A DNA stretch of 64,000 nucleotides, from NCBI GenBank assembly GCA_026874595.1, contig CM049309.1, positions 27,655,033 through 27,719,032 of the forward strand, written 5' to 3'. Below, one piece after another: positions 12,633 to 21,027 of the stretch (the stretch's first letter is position 1; the number at the start of each line of letters is the position of its first letter). Origin of the DNA: Sipunculus nudus (taxonomy: Eukaryota > Annelida > Sipuncula > Golfingiida > Sipunculidae). The position numbers and the translations under genes were made by a program. Below the pieces are notes generated by a model that saw only the letters and a program-made list of their open reading frames with translations, did not search any database and had not been told where the DNA came from.

Positions 12633-13484
12633 AGCAGAGGCTGTGCCTTAGTAAAACTAGACCTAAGCTCATCAGACCACAATATTTGTTCTTTAGATTC
12701 CGTACCTGCTATGGCGTCCTCCAACGGGGCTAACCACTGTGCGCACTGTGGTAATACCCTTGCAAGCACTTTGTATGCACCAATAAACGAGCGAAGACCC
12801 TTAACTGTCCCGGGTATAGAGCATGTGGAGAGTGTGGCAAGGCGATGCGGGCTAGCTGATATATATCCCTGTTGCCAGATCCAGCCAAGAATAACCGCAG
12901 ATTGAGGCGCAATAACTGTCTTCGACGGAGAAAGTGTCAGATTGTTCGTGGCTAATGCAGCCAAGACTCGACTCCAGTTATTCAAGAGATCGGATGGGGT
13001 GTCGCCACCGATATACGTCGTCTGCAATCTTAGCAACTACCCCTTCCACCAGAAGGTGGCCTAGGACACGGCACATAAGTTCCACCAGTGCGGTCTCCGA
13101 ACCTGGCATCCCCATTGCGCATCTGCGGTACACTCTGATGCCACGAAAAGGAGTGGCAACGCCACAGTATTTCATTGACTGTTTCGCGAGTGGTATTTGA
13201 TAAAATGCACTTTTCAAGTCAGTCAGAATGATGTATTTCTACCGTCCTATATTACGAGGTGTACTATCCATATCAGGAAGAAGCGATGGTTGTGGCTTAC
13301 AGTATTTACCAACATCTGAGAATGCGGTGACTAGCCGTGAGCCCCCACTAGGTTTCTTGACTAGGAATGAGGGGTTAACATATTGTAAAGTTTTGAAATG
13401 CCGTGCTAGTCTGTTACTTACAAAAGTAATGTAAATGGTTGACACCTTTTGAAAAAGACTAGCTGTGTGTGGGTTCTTGTACAC
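12602..13484 (-). pseudogene. Gypsy-I reverse transcriptase, broken
   Basis: RT of the LTR element. Block order is normal: [19 protein letters not shown] (13484-13239), [12 protein letters not shown] and [19 protein letters not shown] (13217-12978), then [10 protein letters not shown] with the catalytic ADD, and in the next frame [23 protein letters not shown] and [15 protein letters not shown] (13036-12602). Lesions: an in-frame TAG at about 13230 where GR-stop-KYI replaces an expected Trp, a frameshift near 13000 just after ADDVY, and another at about 12615 before RNase H. The 5' side is also interrupted by the 86-bp mini-element. Cannot make a functional enzyme as read. Confidence 0.8.
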
Positions 13485-13507
13485 AAGCTTTCGGGTGCTC
13501 GGCCCCC
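13422..13507 (-). repeat. 86-bp dispersed mini-element, copy 1
   Basis: Nearly identical, on the opposite strand, to 35245-35331. It starts GGGGGCCGAGCACCCGAAAG and ends CATTTACATTACTTTT. Inside, TGTGTAC and CACACA flank a short loop, suggesting a hairpin. It lies in the Gypsy-I pol frame between protease and RT, an unrelated context. No target duplication was seen at this copy. Confidence 0.7.
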
Positions 13508-13641
13508 TTTCCTCAGGTATAAATGGAGCTGTTCCTCTGGTAGCTGTTCCCAGTATGGTTCATTTGGACAGGATTATGGCAAAGCTTGTCGGGTCTATTG
13601 TTAAGTTGTGTCGGTGCTGGCTGAATTAGGGGATTGGTGGA

Positions 13642-14244
13642 TTAGTGATCATGATTTCCAGGTAGCAGGTGTCCAGTGAAGTGGTTACTGATCCTTAAAA
13701 GCAAGCTTTTGACCTCAAGTGGAGACTGACCATCAGCTTGGTTTGCCATTTGGGATGAATGCTTGATAACTGCTCCCGCCCTTTGAGCGGCTTCACCACT
13801 GATCATATTATTACCTGTGGCACCACAGTCAAGAGTTATGTTTATTGGTGTGTGACCATGAAACATGTTCACCGTAGGGGACGCTTTCACTTTAACGCGT
13901 CGTGCTGTAGGAGTAGATAACTCTCTAAACTCAGGTGACCAACCCTCTTGTGAATCATGTGCCCTGTCTAGATCAACATCAGGAAATAATCCCTCACAAT
14001 TTGGCTCCTCATTATATCCGGAGACCTGTCTTGCTCGTACAATGTACCTTCTGTCACTTTCAGGCAGAAATCTACATTCACTTAGGAAATGCTGATCAGG
14101 TCTCCCAGCCTGAGAGCACAACGGGCATTTTTTTTCCAAGCGCCTAGTGCTGGGGCGAGACTGAGGAGTGGGCGCTTTTTGTGAGTATGAGCGGGGATTG
14201 CTGGAATCTAGACACCGCAGTACGCATATCTTTTGCATCTTCAA
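13642..14244 (-). pseudogene. Gypsy-I nucleocapsid knuckle and aspartic protease
   Basis: Frame overlapping the end of gag by about 100 bases. It holds a Cys-His knuckle CPLCSQAGRPDQHFLSEC (spacing CX2CX8HX4C, wider than the usual CX2CX4HX4C), then about 90 residues later NITLDCGATGNNMI, the aspartic protease active-site motif with DCG in place of the common D-S/T-G. The Asp is kept. The frame runs out near 13642 before RT. The region 13640-13510 between the two has stops in all obvious frames. Confidence 0.7.
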
Positions 14245-14950
14245 CTGTGCAGATCTCGTCCAGCAGCGAAGACCAGGCCTGCGATATCTCTGGTTTAATT
14301 GAGGCCAATGTACGCGACCGAAGCTCCGTGCCGTATCGTTGCTTGACCAAACGTGGTAGATCTGGGTGAATGAGTCTTAACCAAGTCAGCACGACCAAAT
14401 TTTCCAAAGTCGGGGTTAATTCCTCATCTTCATCAATGGATTCACCATGATGGGAGATGCTGCCGGACTTTTTCAATAAACTGTCTTCGATAAAGGCTAC
14501 AAGACGCTGATAGAGCCTTTCAGGTCTCTCTTTAGGCTCTAAGTGGAAGTCTGCGAAATCAAGAAAATGACCACCTGTGCGTTGAAAACCATAATATAGG
14601 CGAATTGATTCCCATATACCGTCGAGTGATGTAGAATGAGTCACTATTTTGTTTCTAGAGATAACTAGGCAATAATTGGCTATCTGACCCAGCATAAGCT
14701 CCAACATGCTGACTTTCTGTTGGGCTGTACGTCTCTCATTTATAGGCACACTACAGTCATCACTGGTAAGTCCACGTAACAACTGACTCTTTGACTTCTT
14801 AAGCCACGTAAATCCTTCAACTAAAAAGGGAGCAAAGTTGGCATCCAATGACAGGGTGTAAATAATGTTCTGACGCCAGCTTTCTACGGAAGTAAGTGTC
14901 TTGTTTTCGGTTAAGCACCATTGTTTCGGAGCGCGATGGGTAGCGGCCAT
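14144..14950 (-). pseudogene. Gypsy-I gag
   Basis: 268-codon ORF with an ATG at 14950, about 300 bp inside the 5' LTR, the usual gag position. Predicted soluble capsid-type protein: Trp- and Leu-rich helical segments ([55 protein letters not shown], the last resembling the capsid C-terminal helices of Gypsy gags). It ends without a zinc knuckle; the knuckle is in the overlapping frame 14244-13642, so a frameshift, either programmed or a mutation, separates them. No sequence similarity could be checked. Confidence 0.7.
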
Positions 14951-15248
14951 GTTGTAAGGCTATAAGTATCAAGTTTGATTTAAGCACACAGTTATTCGGA
15001 ATCAATGTATGGTTTATATTTAGTCAGTGCATAGGCCTACACAATGAAAACCGTGATTTCTACCTTAAGGCAATGACAGTACCTGTTTTTAACTGAATAC
15101 GTCCAAGTACAGTAGTAGCGTATACTAGTAATAGTAGATGCTTGCTGGTTGAGTAGTCACAACTGCTCTTGTTGACAGCAAAGTCCGCTAAAATACCTTC
15201 ACCTCAGTTCAGTTCGATTGTATCCGAACACCTCAACAGTAAAGAAAA

Positions 15249-15260
15249 CCGCTGCCACCA
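15249..15260 (-). promoter_or_regulatory. Gypsy-I primer-binding site
   Basis: TGGTGGCAGCGG on the element strand, with no spacer from the 5' LTR end. A PBS beginning TGG pairs with the CCA 3' end of a tRNA; which tRNA was not determined. Confidence 0.7.
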
Positions 15261-15567
15261 CGTCAGTATGAGATGAAAGGGTCAACGGACAGTCTGTAGG
15301 AAATATTCACAAATACAGATCACCTGGAAATATCCGTTAGGAAATATTCACAAATACAGATCACCTGGAAATATCCGTTTATTCCAGTGAAACCTTCACA
15401 CTATAGACTCGGAACATCCAGCATGGATGCCGGTCAAAACAAATACAAACCTTAAACCCCAACCCTTGGTGCATGCTGGAGTCTTATTGGCCAATCATCA
15501 ATGTAGAGGGATTTCCATACTTTACGGTAAGCCGTAAATACACCACCCAATCTATGCCATACTGGCG
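15261..15567 (-). repeat. Gypsy-I 5' LTR (307 bp)
   Basis: Direct copy of 9969-10196. It is longer because it holds a tandem duplication of a ~40-bp piece (AGGAAATATTCACAAATACA repeated) and a ~40-bp segment around CACTATAGACTCGGAACATC absent from the 3' copy. On the element strand it starts CGCCAGTATGG and ends CATACTGACG, an imperfect inverted repeat rather than the usual TG...CA. Confidence 0.85.
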
Positions 15568-15609
15568 CTGCATGGTTAATCTAAATTTTTCCATTCATGG
15601 AAACATTAA

Positions 15610-15632
15610 CCCCCCCCCCCCCCCCCCCCCCC
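15610..15632. repeat. Poly-C tract (23 bases) followed by (CCA)n
   Basis: Longest homopolymer of the window, just outside the Gypsy-I 5' LTR. Confidence 0.95.
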
Positions 15633-15714
15633 ACCACCACCTTATAAAAACACAGCGTTCTCGCTGTGCTGAGTTTTGCTACATGTAAATGAACCTTCAT
15701 GTGTAATGTGATGT

Positions 15715-16305
15715 GTATTTGAGTTGGACGTATACCGACGTATGAGTAACGTATATCAGCGTACCTCCGACGTATGAGAAACGTATGCGGAACGTCAGCC
15801 TAACGTATGAGGAGCGTACACAGGAAATGTGAGACTTTATATACCCCCACACGCTAGAAATACGCATGTAATACACATGGGATAAGTTGGCTGTACGCTC
15901 AGAACACGTTAGGCATAAGTTGAGTACGTTAGACTGTCGTTAGAACTACCATCATAACGTTAGCCATTCGTTAGACACACGTCAGACACACGTTCATTAT
16001 ACGCTCCTCTAACGCTAGGTTTCCTGACCCACTCAATTTCAACGTATGAGAAGCGTACTCGACGTATGAGTAACGTACCTTTAGCGTACCTCTAGCGTGT
16101 TCAGCGTATGAGGAACGTATGAGGAGCGTAAAGTTCATACGTTGGCATACGCTGAAAATTTTTGTGCATGCATGTTCAAAAATTTGTTTGGCCGTCAGCC
16201 TTCATCAGCGTACACCGACGTACCCCGGCGTACCAGAAACGTATTCCAGCGTACCCCTAGCGTGTTTCAGCGTATGTCAGCGTATCAGTCTGGTAAATAA
16301 CCCCA
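15715..16305 (+). repeat. CGTA/CGTT-rich non-coding repeat
   Basis: About 590 bp in which variants of ACGTATGAG, AGCGTACC, ACGTTAG and CGTTAGAC recur every 10-20 bases on both strands, making it far richer in CpG than its surroundings. It ends at GTATCAGTCTGGTAAATAAC; the reverse complement of that end starts another block at about 38928. The reading frame at 16119-16370 is not convincing. No protein or RNA gene recognised. Confidence 0.6.
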
Positions 16306-16475
16306 TACTCAGCTACAAATTTGGTTTTGCCCTGCACAAGGTCCTAAGTGGCCCCCTGCAGCTAGGGTGACAAGGTGATGACATATCATGATGGATTAGA
16401 GTGGAACAGGTCTGCTGGCTGGTCAATGCTGTACTTATAGCTTACCCAGTATATATTTATACAGTGTCGGTAAGA

Positions 16476-16522
16476 TTACAGTTCTACCTCGCTGTAACTC
16501 ACACTCAGTGGTCACGTGAGAT
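16476..16522 (+). repeat. DIRS-A left inverted repeat
   Basis: 41 bases (16482-16522) are perfectly complementary to 20713-20753, with six more bases carrying one mismatch. Starts TTCTACCTCGCTGTAACTCA. Confidence 0.9.
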
Positions 16523-16677
16523 AGCACGCAGCTGCTAGTCACAGGTCAGAGTGCGCTTGCTTGTCCACTGGGACAGACTTACTTGGCTTATCTCTTTGTA
16601 TCTTTGTATAGTTACTGCGTTTTTTGCGGACTACTTATTTTGGATTGTTTCAGCAAGATTGGATAAGTCATACATAT

Positions 16678-16809
16678 CTGTATAGCAATTTGAACACTGG
16701 AAATTGCTGGACCAGCTTTGGCTGGATACAGAAAAATAATTTAGTTGGTGTATTCACTGTATAGCAATTTACAACTGGTAATTGCTGAACCAGCTTTGGC
16801 TGGATACAG
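16678..16809 (+). repeat. Two copies of a foldable ~54-base unit in the DIRS-A leader
   Basis: Unit 1 is 16678-16731 and unit 2 is 16757-16809. Each can form an outer stem CTGTAT/ATACAG, a second stem AGCAATT/AATTGCT with a 9-11 base loop and a third stem CCAGC/GCTGG with a TTTG loop, a Y-shaped three-way junction. They sit just upstream of the gag ATG at 16875. The function is unknown; a packaging or dimer signal is one possibility. Confidence 0.6.
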
Positions 16810-16874
16810 TCATACACCACGCATCTGGATAAACTAATCTGATTGATATAAGTTTTTCTGAATATACATAAGAA

Positions 16875-17562
16875 ATGGCTTCTAACCAAAGTGAGCATGC
16901 AATGCAAGATCAAGGTGAATCCTTGAACATCTCTGCAGCAGATCAGCCTGTAAGCCAAAGGATGCCACATGATGTCACTAATGTAAAGTCAAGTGACGGA
17001 TCTGCTGACTGTTTATCTCTGCTTGTGCACCAAATGCAGAGTATGCATGAACAAAACATGCAACAGTTAAGGGTCATGCAGGCTCAAAGTTCTACCATGC
17101 TAAGCCGGATGACTGGCTTTGTTAACAACATATCTGGGGTTCTGGGGACAAAGGACACGCCCCTGACGCCTGACTCACAGCAAAGGGTCAGCCTGGTCAA
17201 CAAGGAATCTGACCCTACAGACCATGGGGTCATTAAGGCTGGCACAGCTAAGAGACCCATATCTGACCTTGCTGGGGGCTGCCCTCCAAGTAAACGGGGC
17301 AGAATACCAGTAAATCTGGTGGAAACTGACCCAGCGGAACATGGCGACTGTAAATAAGGATAAGATAAATAAGATAAGGACTACAGGGAAATTTGTAGCA
17401 CAAATACCCCCATTACTAGCCAGCTGTTTGGGGATGACATCACTAAGACTCTGAAAGATATTGAAGAGTCCAACAAACTGTCACAAAAATTAACATCTGA
17501 CAAGGCATACAAGAAGGTTTCCAGTTCCCAGTCTCTCCAGAACTATGGCCAGCACCGCCGTT
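16875..17562 (+). pseudogene. DIRS-A gag, interrupted
   Basis: ATG at 16875 opens a 160-codon frame beginning MASNQSEHAM, rich in Gln, Met and Ser, with a Gln-rich possible coiled coil (HQMQSMHEQNMQQLRVMQAQ). It closes at clustered TAA codons (about 17355-17375). The same frame then resumes with SQLFGDDITKTLKDIEESNK, which matches the LFGEDLDKTVDELNKS segment of the second DIRS gag (31.2 kb). The intervening conserved gag core seen in that copy is missing, so an internal deletion is likely. The tail (HRRFLGNRNDFKGKSHFLGQ) runs without a stop into RT. Both DIRS gags start MAS, which supports the chosen start. Confidence 0.65.
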
Positions 17563-17564
17563 TT

Positions 17565-18682
17565 TTGGGGAACAGAAATGACTTCAAAGGCAAGAGTCAT
17601 TTTTTAGGCCAGAAGAAGGGCGGGTATCAGAACCAGAAAAAAACAGTTCAAGAACAGGAACCACTTCAACAACAAGTAGAGAGACTGGTAAGCAATATTC
17701 ACACTCTTCATGATAGCAGTTTAAGTGATATCAGTCAGAACATTGGGAATATGATAAGATGGCTTAAACATTATGTTGAGCTATATACAGCAGGTAACAC
17801 TGCTAATAACAAGTCGGCATGGGAAGAGATTACATCAGATGAATGGATTTTAAATGGTATTCAAGGGTGTGACATTGAGTTTACTAACACACCTGGTCAA
17901 TTATGGGTACCACAACCTTATAATTTTGATAAAAATGAGTTAAATGCTATCGACTCTGAACTCAAACTCATGTTAAAAAAGGGTGTAATCGAGATGGCAA
18001 TTCATACAGAAGGGCGATTTATTTCTAACATTTTTGCAAGACCTAAGAAGGATGGGAAATATAGAATTATTTTGAACTTAACAAATCACAATAAGATGAT
18101 AACTTACAGACTTTTCAAAATGGAAAATTTACGTGATGTCTTGAACATGATGAGGAAAAACTGTTACATGTGCTCGATTGACCTGAAGGATGCCTATTAC
18201 ACCCCCCAATAGCACCAGAATTCAGAAAATTTTTCAGATTTTTCTGGAATGGCCAGTTAATGCAATTTTGTGCTTTAGTCAATGGACTGGCATCAGCCCC
18301 ACGCATATATACCAAAGTTTTTAAGGCTGTGTCAGCTACACTGAGGAAAAAATGTTTTCTTAACATTGTGTATTTAGATGATCTCTATATTCAAGGATCA
18401 ACCATGGAGGAGTGCTGGCAAAATATTACTGAAACAATTAAGCTGTTAGTGAGACTTGGGTTCACTGTACACCCAACAAAATCCAGTTTTCTGCCTTCAT
18501 ACAAAGTGACTTACTTAGGATTCTGTCTTAATTCACAAGAAATGACTGTGTCATTGCCGCCTGAGAAAATAGATAATTTGAGGAAATTGTGTAATAATAT
18601 GTTGTTAAAAGAAATGCCCACAATTAGAGAAGTGGCTGAAATAGTCGGCATTTTTGTAGCATATGCACCTGGAGTACTGTAA
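17565..18682 (+). pseudogene. DIRS-A reverse transcriptase
   Basis: RT domain of the DIRS type. Motifs: KKGVIEMAIHTEGRFISNIF, RPKKDGKYRIILNLT, FKMENLRDVLNMM, CSIDLKDAYY (catalytic Asp), then in another frame FCALVNGLASAPRIYTKV, IVYLDDLYIQG (catalytic YLDD) and VTYLGFCLNSQEMTV. The frame is shifted near 18200, where a C run follows DAYYT, and a TAA stops it at 18680 (GVL-stop-GQLYLK; the related copy at 29.9 kb reads GVQYGKLYY). No start codon of its own; it continues from gag. Confidence 0.85.
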
Positions 18683-19240
18683 GGCCAACTTTATTTAAAA
18701 ACAGTTGAACTGGAAAAATCTAATGCTTTAAAAGAGGCCAAGGGAAATTTTGATGTATCAATGAAGTTATCTTATCTAGCACAATCTCACATTAAGTGGT
18801 GGTCTTGCAAACAAAATCTAGTGCCAAACCCAGTAAGTCACGGACTGCCTTCAGTTTGTGTGCAGTCCGATGCTTCCAAAATTGCTTGGGGCGGAGTCAG
18901 GGGATCACAATCTACAGGTGGACATTGGACTCTAATAGAGAGCGAGTTACATATCAATGTTTTAGAATTATTAGCAGGTTTCCTGACCCTAAAAGCTCTC
19001 TGCTCAGACTGTCTTGATGTACATATAAGACTGGAAATGGACAATTCTGTAGCTGTGGCATACATTAACTCCATGGGGGGTAGACAACAGCAGCTGTGTG
19101 AGCTGACCCGGGACATATGGCTCTGGGCCAAAGATAAACATGTTTGGCTGTGCACATACCTGGAACCACAAACTGTGAGGCTGACCGCCAGTCCAGATCA
19201 CAGCATGCCAATAAAGAGTGGTCACTTGATCAGCTAGTGT
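18683..19240 (+). pseudogene. DIRS-A RNase H
   Basis: Continues the RT frame after the stop. Contains VCVQSDASKIAWGGV (catalytic Asp), ELHINVLELLAGFLTLKAL (catalytic Glu) and LEMDNSVAVAYINSMGG (catalytic Asp). A frameshift near 19140 moves the last block (VHIPGTTNCEADRQSR) into the methyltransferase frame. Confidence 0.85.
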
Positions 19241-19680
19241 TTGATAATTTGTGTTCTCTTTATGGGAAACCGGACATAGATCTTTTTGCTAGCAGAGTAA
19301 ATTGTAAACTGGACAGATATTTTTCGTGGAAACTGGACCCTGGTGCAGAAGGGATAGATGCCTTAAATTTACCATGGGCTTATGATTATGTATATTTATT
19401 TCCTCCCTTCAGTCTGCTTGGGCGTGCACTGAGGAAAATAGAAGAGGAGGAGGTGAAGAGAGCACTGGTCATTGCCCCCTTGTGGCCAACACAGGCATGG
19501 TTTGGCAGGCTACTACAGCTTCTTGTAGCCTGTCCAGTTTTACTGCCCAAGAGGCCCAATCTACTACTGATGCCTATTGTTCAAGAGACCCAACAACAAC
19601 TGCCCAAGATGAAGCTTGTGGCCTGGCTTTTATCAGGAATTCCCTCCGACAGGAAAATGTTCCTGCAGAAGCGCAGGATG
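19144..19680 (+). pseudogene. DIRS-A Dam-like methyltransferase domain
   Basis: Follows RNase H in the frame 19144-19791. Shows IDLFASRVNCKLDRYFSW, DALNLPWAYDYVYLFPPFSL and ALVIAPLWPTQAWF, the pattern known for the DNA N6-adenine methyltransferase-like domain of DIRS elements; the FPPF tetrapeptide corresponds to the DPPY-type active-site motif of Dam enzymes. Whether it methylates DNA is unknown. It overlaps the recombinase frame from about 19490. Likely expressed with RT and RNase H in an intact copy. Confidence 0.75.
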
Positions 19681-20579
19681 TCATCATGTGTAGCTGTAGG
19701 GGTAGCACCAAGAAGCAATACAACAGCTATCTTGGCAGATGGATTCAATTTGCAAATAAGGGACACTTTAATCCATTTGCACCAACTTTAAATGATGTAC
19801 TGGAATTTTTAAATTCATTATTCAAGACTGGCCTAAGTTACAGTGCTATCAATACAGCTCGGTCAGCACTTTCAACTGTTATTTTCATTAATAATATGCC
19901 AGTTGGTTCCCATCGCTTAGTGGTGAGATTTCTGAGAGGGGTTTTTAACCTGAGACCCAGCTTACCTAGAAACAGTGTCACATGGAATACAAAACCTGTC
20001 CTTCAGTTCCTTGGTGACATGTGTGTCACAAGTTTGAAAAGCTTAACACTGAAATGTGTGACGTTGTTAGCTTTACTCACGGCACAGCGTGTGCAGACTT
20101 TGCATGTGATAGATATTAGGAATTTAGTATGTAATGAAGACAGTGTTGTTATTAGGATAGGAGATCCTCTTAAAACATCAAAGCCAGGGAGACATTTACA
20201 GCAAATAGAATTACCTGCTTTAAGTAATACTAATTTGTGTATAGTTAGAACTTTAGAGCTTTATATAAGTAGAACTGAAGATATTAGAGGAGAAGATAAG
20301 AGGTTGTTCATTACATTCAGGAAACTCCACAGAGGGGCCTCTAAAGATACTTTGTCCAGATGGATCAGAGAAACTCTCATAAGGGCGGGTGTAAATATCG
20401 ATATGTTTACACCTCACAGCACAAGATCAGCGTCAGCCAGTGCTGCCAAGCGAGGCAAGGTGCCACTTGACACTATTTTAAAGACTGCTGGCTGGAGTAA
20501 AGATAATGTGTTTGGAAAATTCTATGACAAGCCGGTTTATAATTTTGGAGAGTTTGCGGCTAATTTTGATCAGTCATAA
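19497..20579 (+). CDS. DIRS-A tyrosine recombinase
   Basis: 361 codons from the first in-frame ATG (19497; the frame is open slightly upstream from a GTG, not a credible start). N-terminal core-binding part: STKKQYNSYLGRWIQFA, TGLSYSAINTARSALSTVI. Catalytic domain: TAQRVQTLHV supplies Arg I, PHSTRSASASAA the His-x-x-Arg, TILKTAGWS the Trp/His position and GKFYDKPV the nucleophilic Tyr. All catalytic residues are present and there is no internal stop. The enzyme joins circular element DNA to the target without duplicating it. It overlaps the methyltransferase in a different frame. Confidence 0.88.
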   Translation: MVWQATTASCSLSSFTAQEAQSTTDAYCSRDPTTTAQDEACGLAFIRNSLRQENVPAEAQDVIMCSCRGSTKKQYNSYLGRWIQFANKGHFNPFAPTLNDVLEFLNSLFKTGLSYSAINTARSALSTVIFINNMPVGSHRLVVRFLRGVFNLRPSLPRNSVTWNTKPVLQFLGDMCVTSLKSLTLKCVTLLALLTAQRVQTLHVIDIRNLVCNEDSVVIRIGDPLKTSKPGRHLQQIELPALSNTNLCIVRTLELYISRTEDIRGEDKRLFITFRKLHRGASKDTLSRWIRETLIRAGVNIDMFTPHSTRSASASAAKRGKVPLDTILKTAGWSKDNVFGKFYDKPVYNFGEFAANFDQS

Positions 20580-20621
20580 TGTGCTCTGATTCTTTATGGA
20601 ATGTTTCTGTTATACACTTTG

Positions 20622-20627
20622 AATAAA
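20622..20627 (+). terminator. Poly(A) signal of DIRS-A
   Basis: AATAAA 43 bases after the recombinase stop codon and before the right inverted repeat. Confidence 0.6.
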
Positions 20628-20712
20628 ATTATATTAAAGTGGCAGTAGTCATTTTTTCAAGTGAATTTGTCTTATTCATGGCTCGGTTTGCATTGTGGAT
20701 ACTTCTTTGAAC

Positions 20713-20759
20713 ATCTCACGTGACCACTGAGTGTGAGTTACAGCGAGGTAGAATTGTAA
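20713..20759 (-). repeat. DIRS-A right inverted repeat
   Basis: Reverse complement of 16476-16522 (41 bases perfect at 20713-20753). Its outer edge overlaps the start of the terminal palindrome. Confidence 0.9.
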
Positions 20760-21027
20760 AATTAAACGACACTTACCTTGGTGAGTGGAAGTTTGATTGA
20801 GATTCTACCGAGCTGTAACAAATACGAAGTGGTTACGTGCCCACCCAGCCCTACCCGGTGCATGTAAATAACTACATGTATGTATCCACAATGCACATCC
20901 TTTGAAGTCTGACCTGTGACTAGCAGCTGCGTGCTATCTCACGTAACCACTTCGTATTTGTTACAGCTCGGTAGAATCTCAATCAAACTTCCACTCACCA
21001 AGGTAAGTGTCGTTTAATTTTACAATT
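20752..21027. repeat. Perfect 88-bp inverted repeat ending DIRS-A
   Basis: 20752-20839 and 20940-21027 are exact reverse complements around a 100-bp spacer. Each arm holds ATTAAACGACACTTACCTTG, then GAAGTTTGATTGAGATTCTA and a diverged version of the DIRS-A inverted repeat. The spacer holds 20905-20940, complementary to sequence inside the left end. The first ~52 bp of the arm is shared with the second DIRS element (27.75 kb). Confidence 0.92.

Larger units (their letters stand above)
9969..15567 (-). mobile_element. Ty3/Gypsy-like LTR retrotransposon (Gypsy-I), complete layout but coding frames broken
   Basis: Minus-strand element with, in order: 5' LTR (15567-15261), primer-binding site directly abutting it, gag (14950-14144), nucleocapsid knuckle and protease (14244-13642), reverse transcriptase (13484-12602), RNase H and integrase (12632-10623), polypurine tract (10219-10201) and 3' LTR (10196-9969). 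The protease-RT-RH-integrase order fits Ty3/Gypsy. The trinucleotide CTG (CAG on the element strand) flanks both outer ends (9966-9968, 15568-15570), a probable short target duplication. At least three frameshifts, one stop and a foreign 86-bp insert break pol. Clade not assigned. Confidence 0.85.
16476..21027 (+). mobile_element. DIRS-like tyrosine-recombinase retrotransposon (DIRS-A)
   Basis: Order: inverted repeat (16476-16522), leader, gag, RT, RNase H, Dam-like methyltransferase overlapping a tyrosine recombinase, poly(A) signal, inverted repeat (20713-20759), then a terminal palindrome (20752-21027). DIRS elements insert by a tyrosine recombinase, not an integrase, and so lack LTRs and target duplications; that matches. 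Sequence just inside the left repeat (about 16513-16547) is complementary to 20905-20940, as expected for an internal complementary region. Frameshifts and stops in gag, RT and RNase H make it non-autonomous, but the recombinase frame is intact. Confidence 0.88.

Noticed and set aside
9969-15567. BEL/Pao or retrovirus identity for Gypsy-I
   Set aside because: RT and integrase motifs and the moderate size fit Ty3/Gypsy better, and no envelope-like ORF with signal peptide and membrane anchor is visible.
19482-19496. GTG at 19482 (and 29093) as recombinase start
   Set aside because: The shared ANT residues are forced by the overlapping WPTQ codons of the methyltransferase frame; eukaryotic GTG starts are not credible without evidence.
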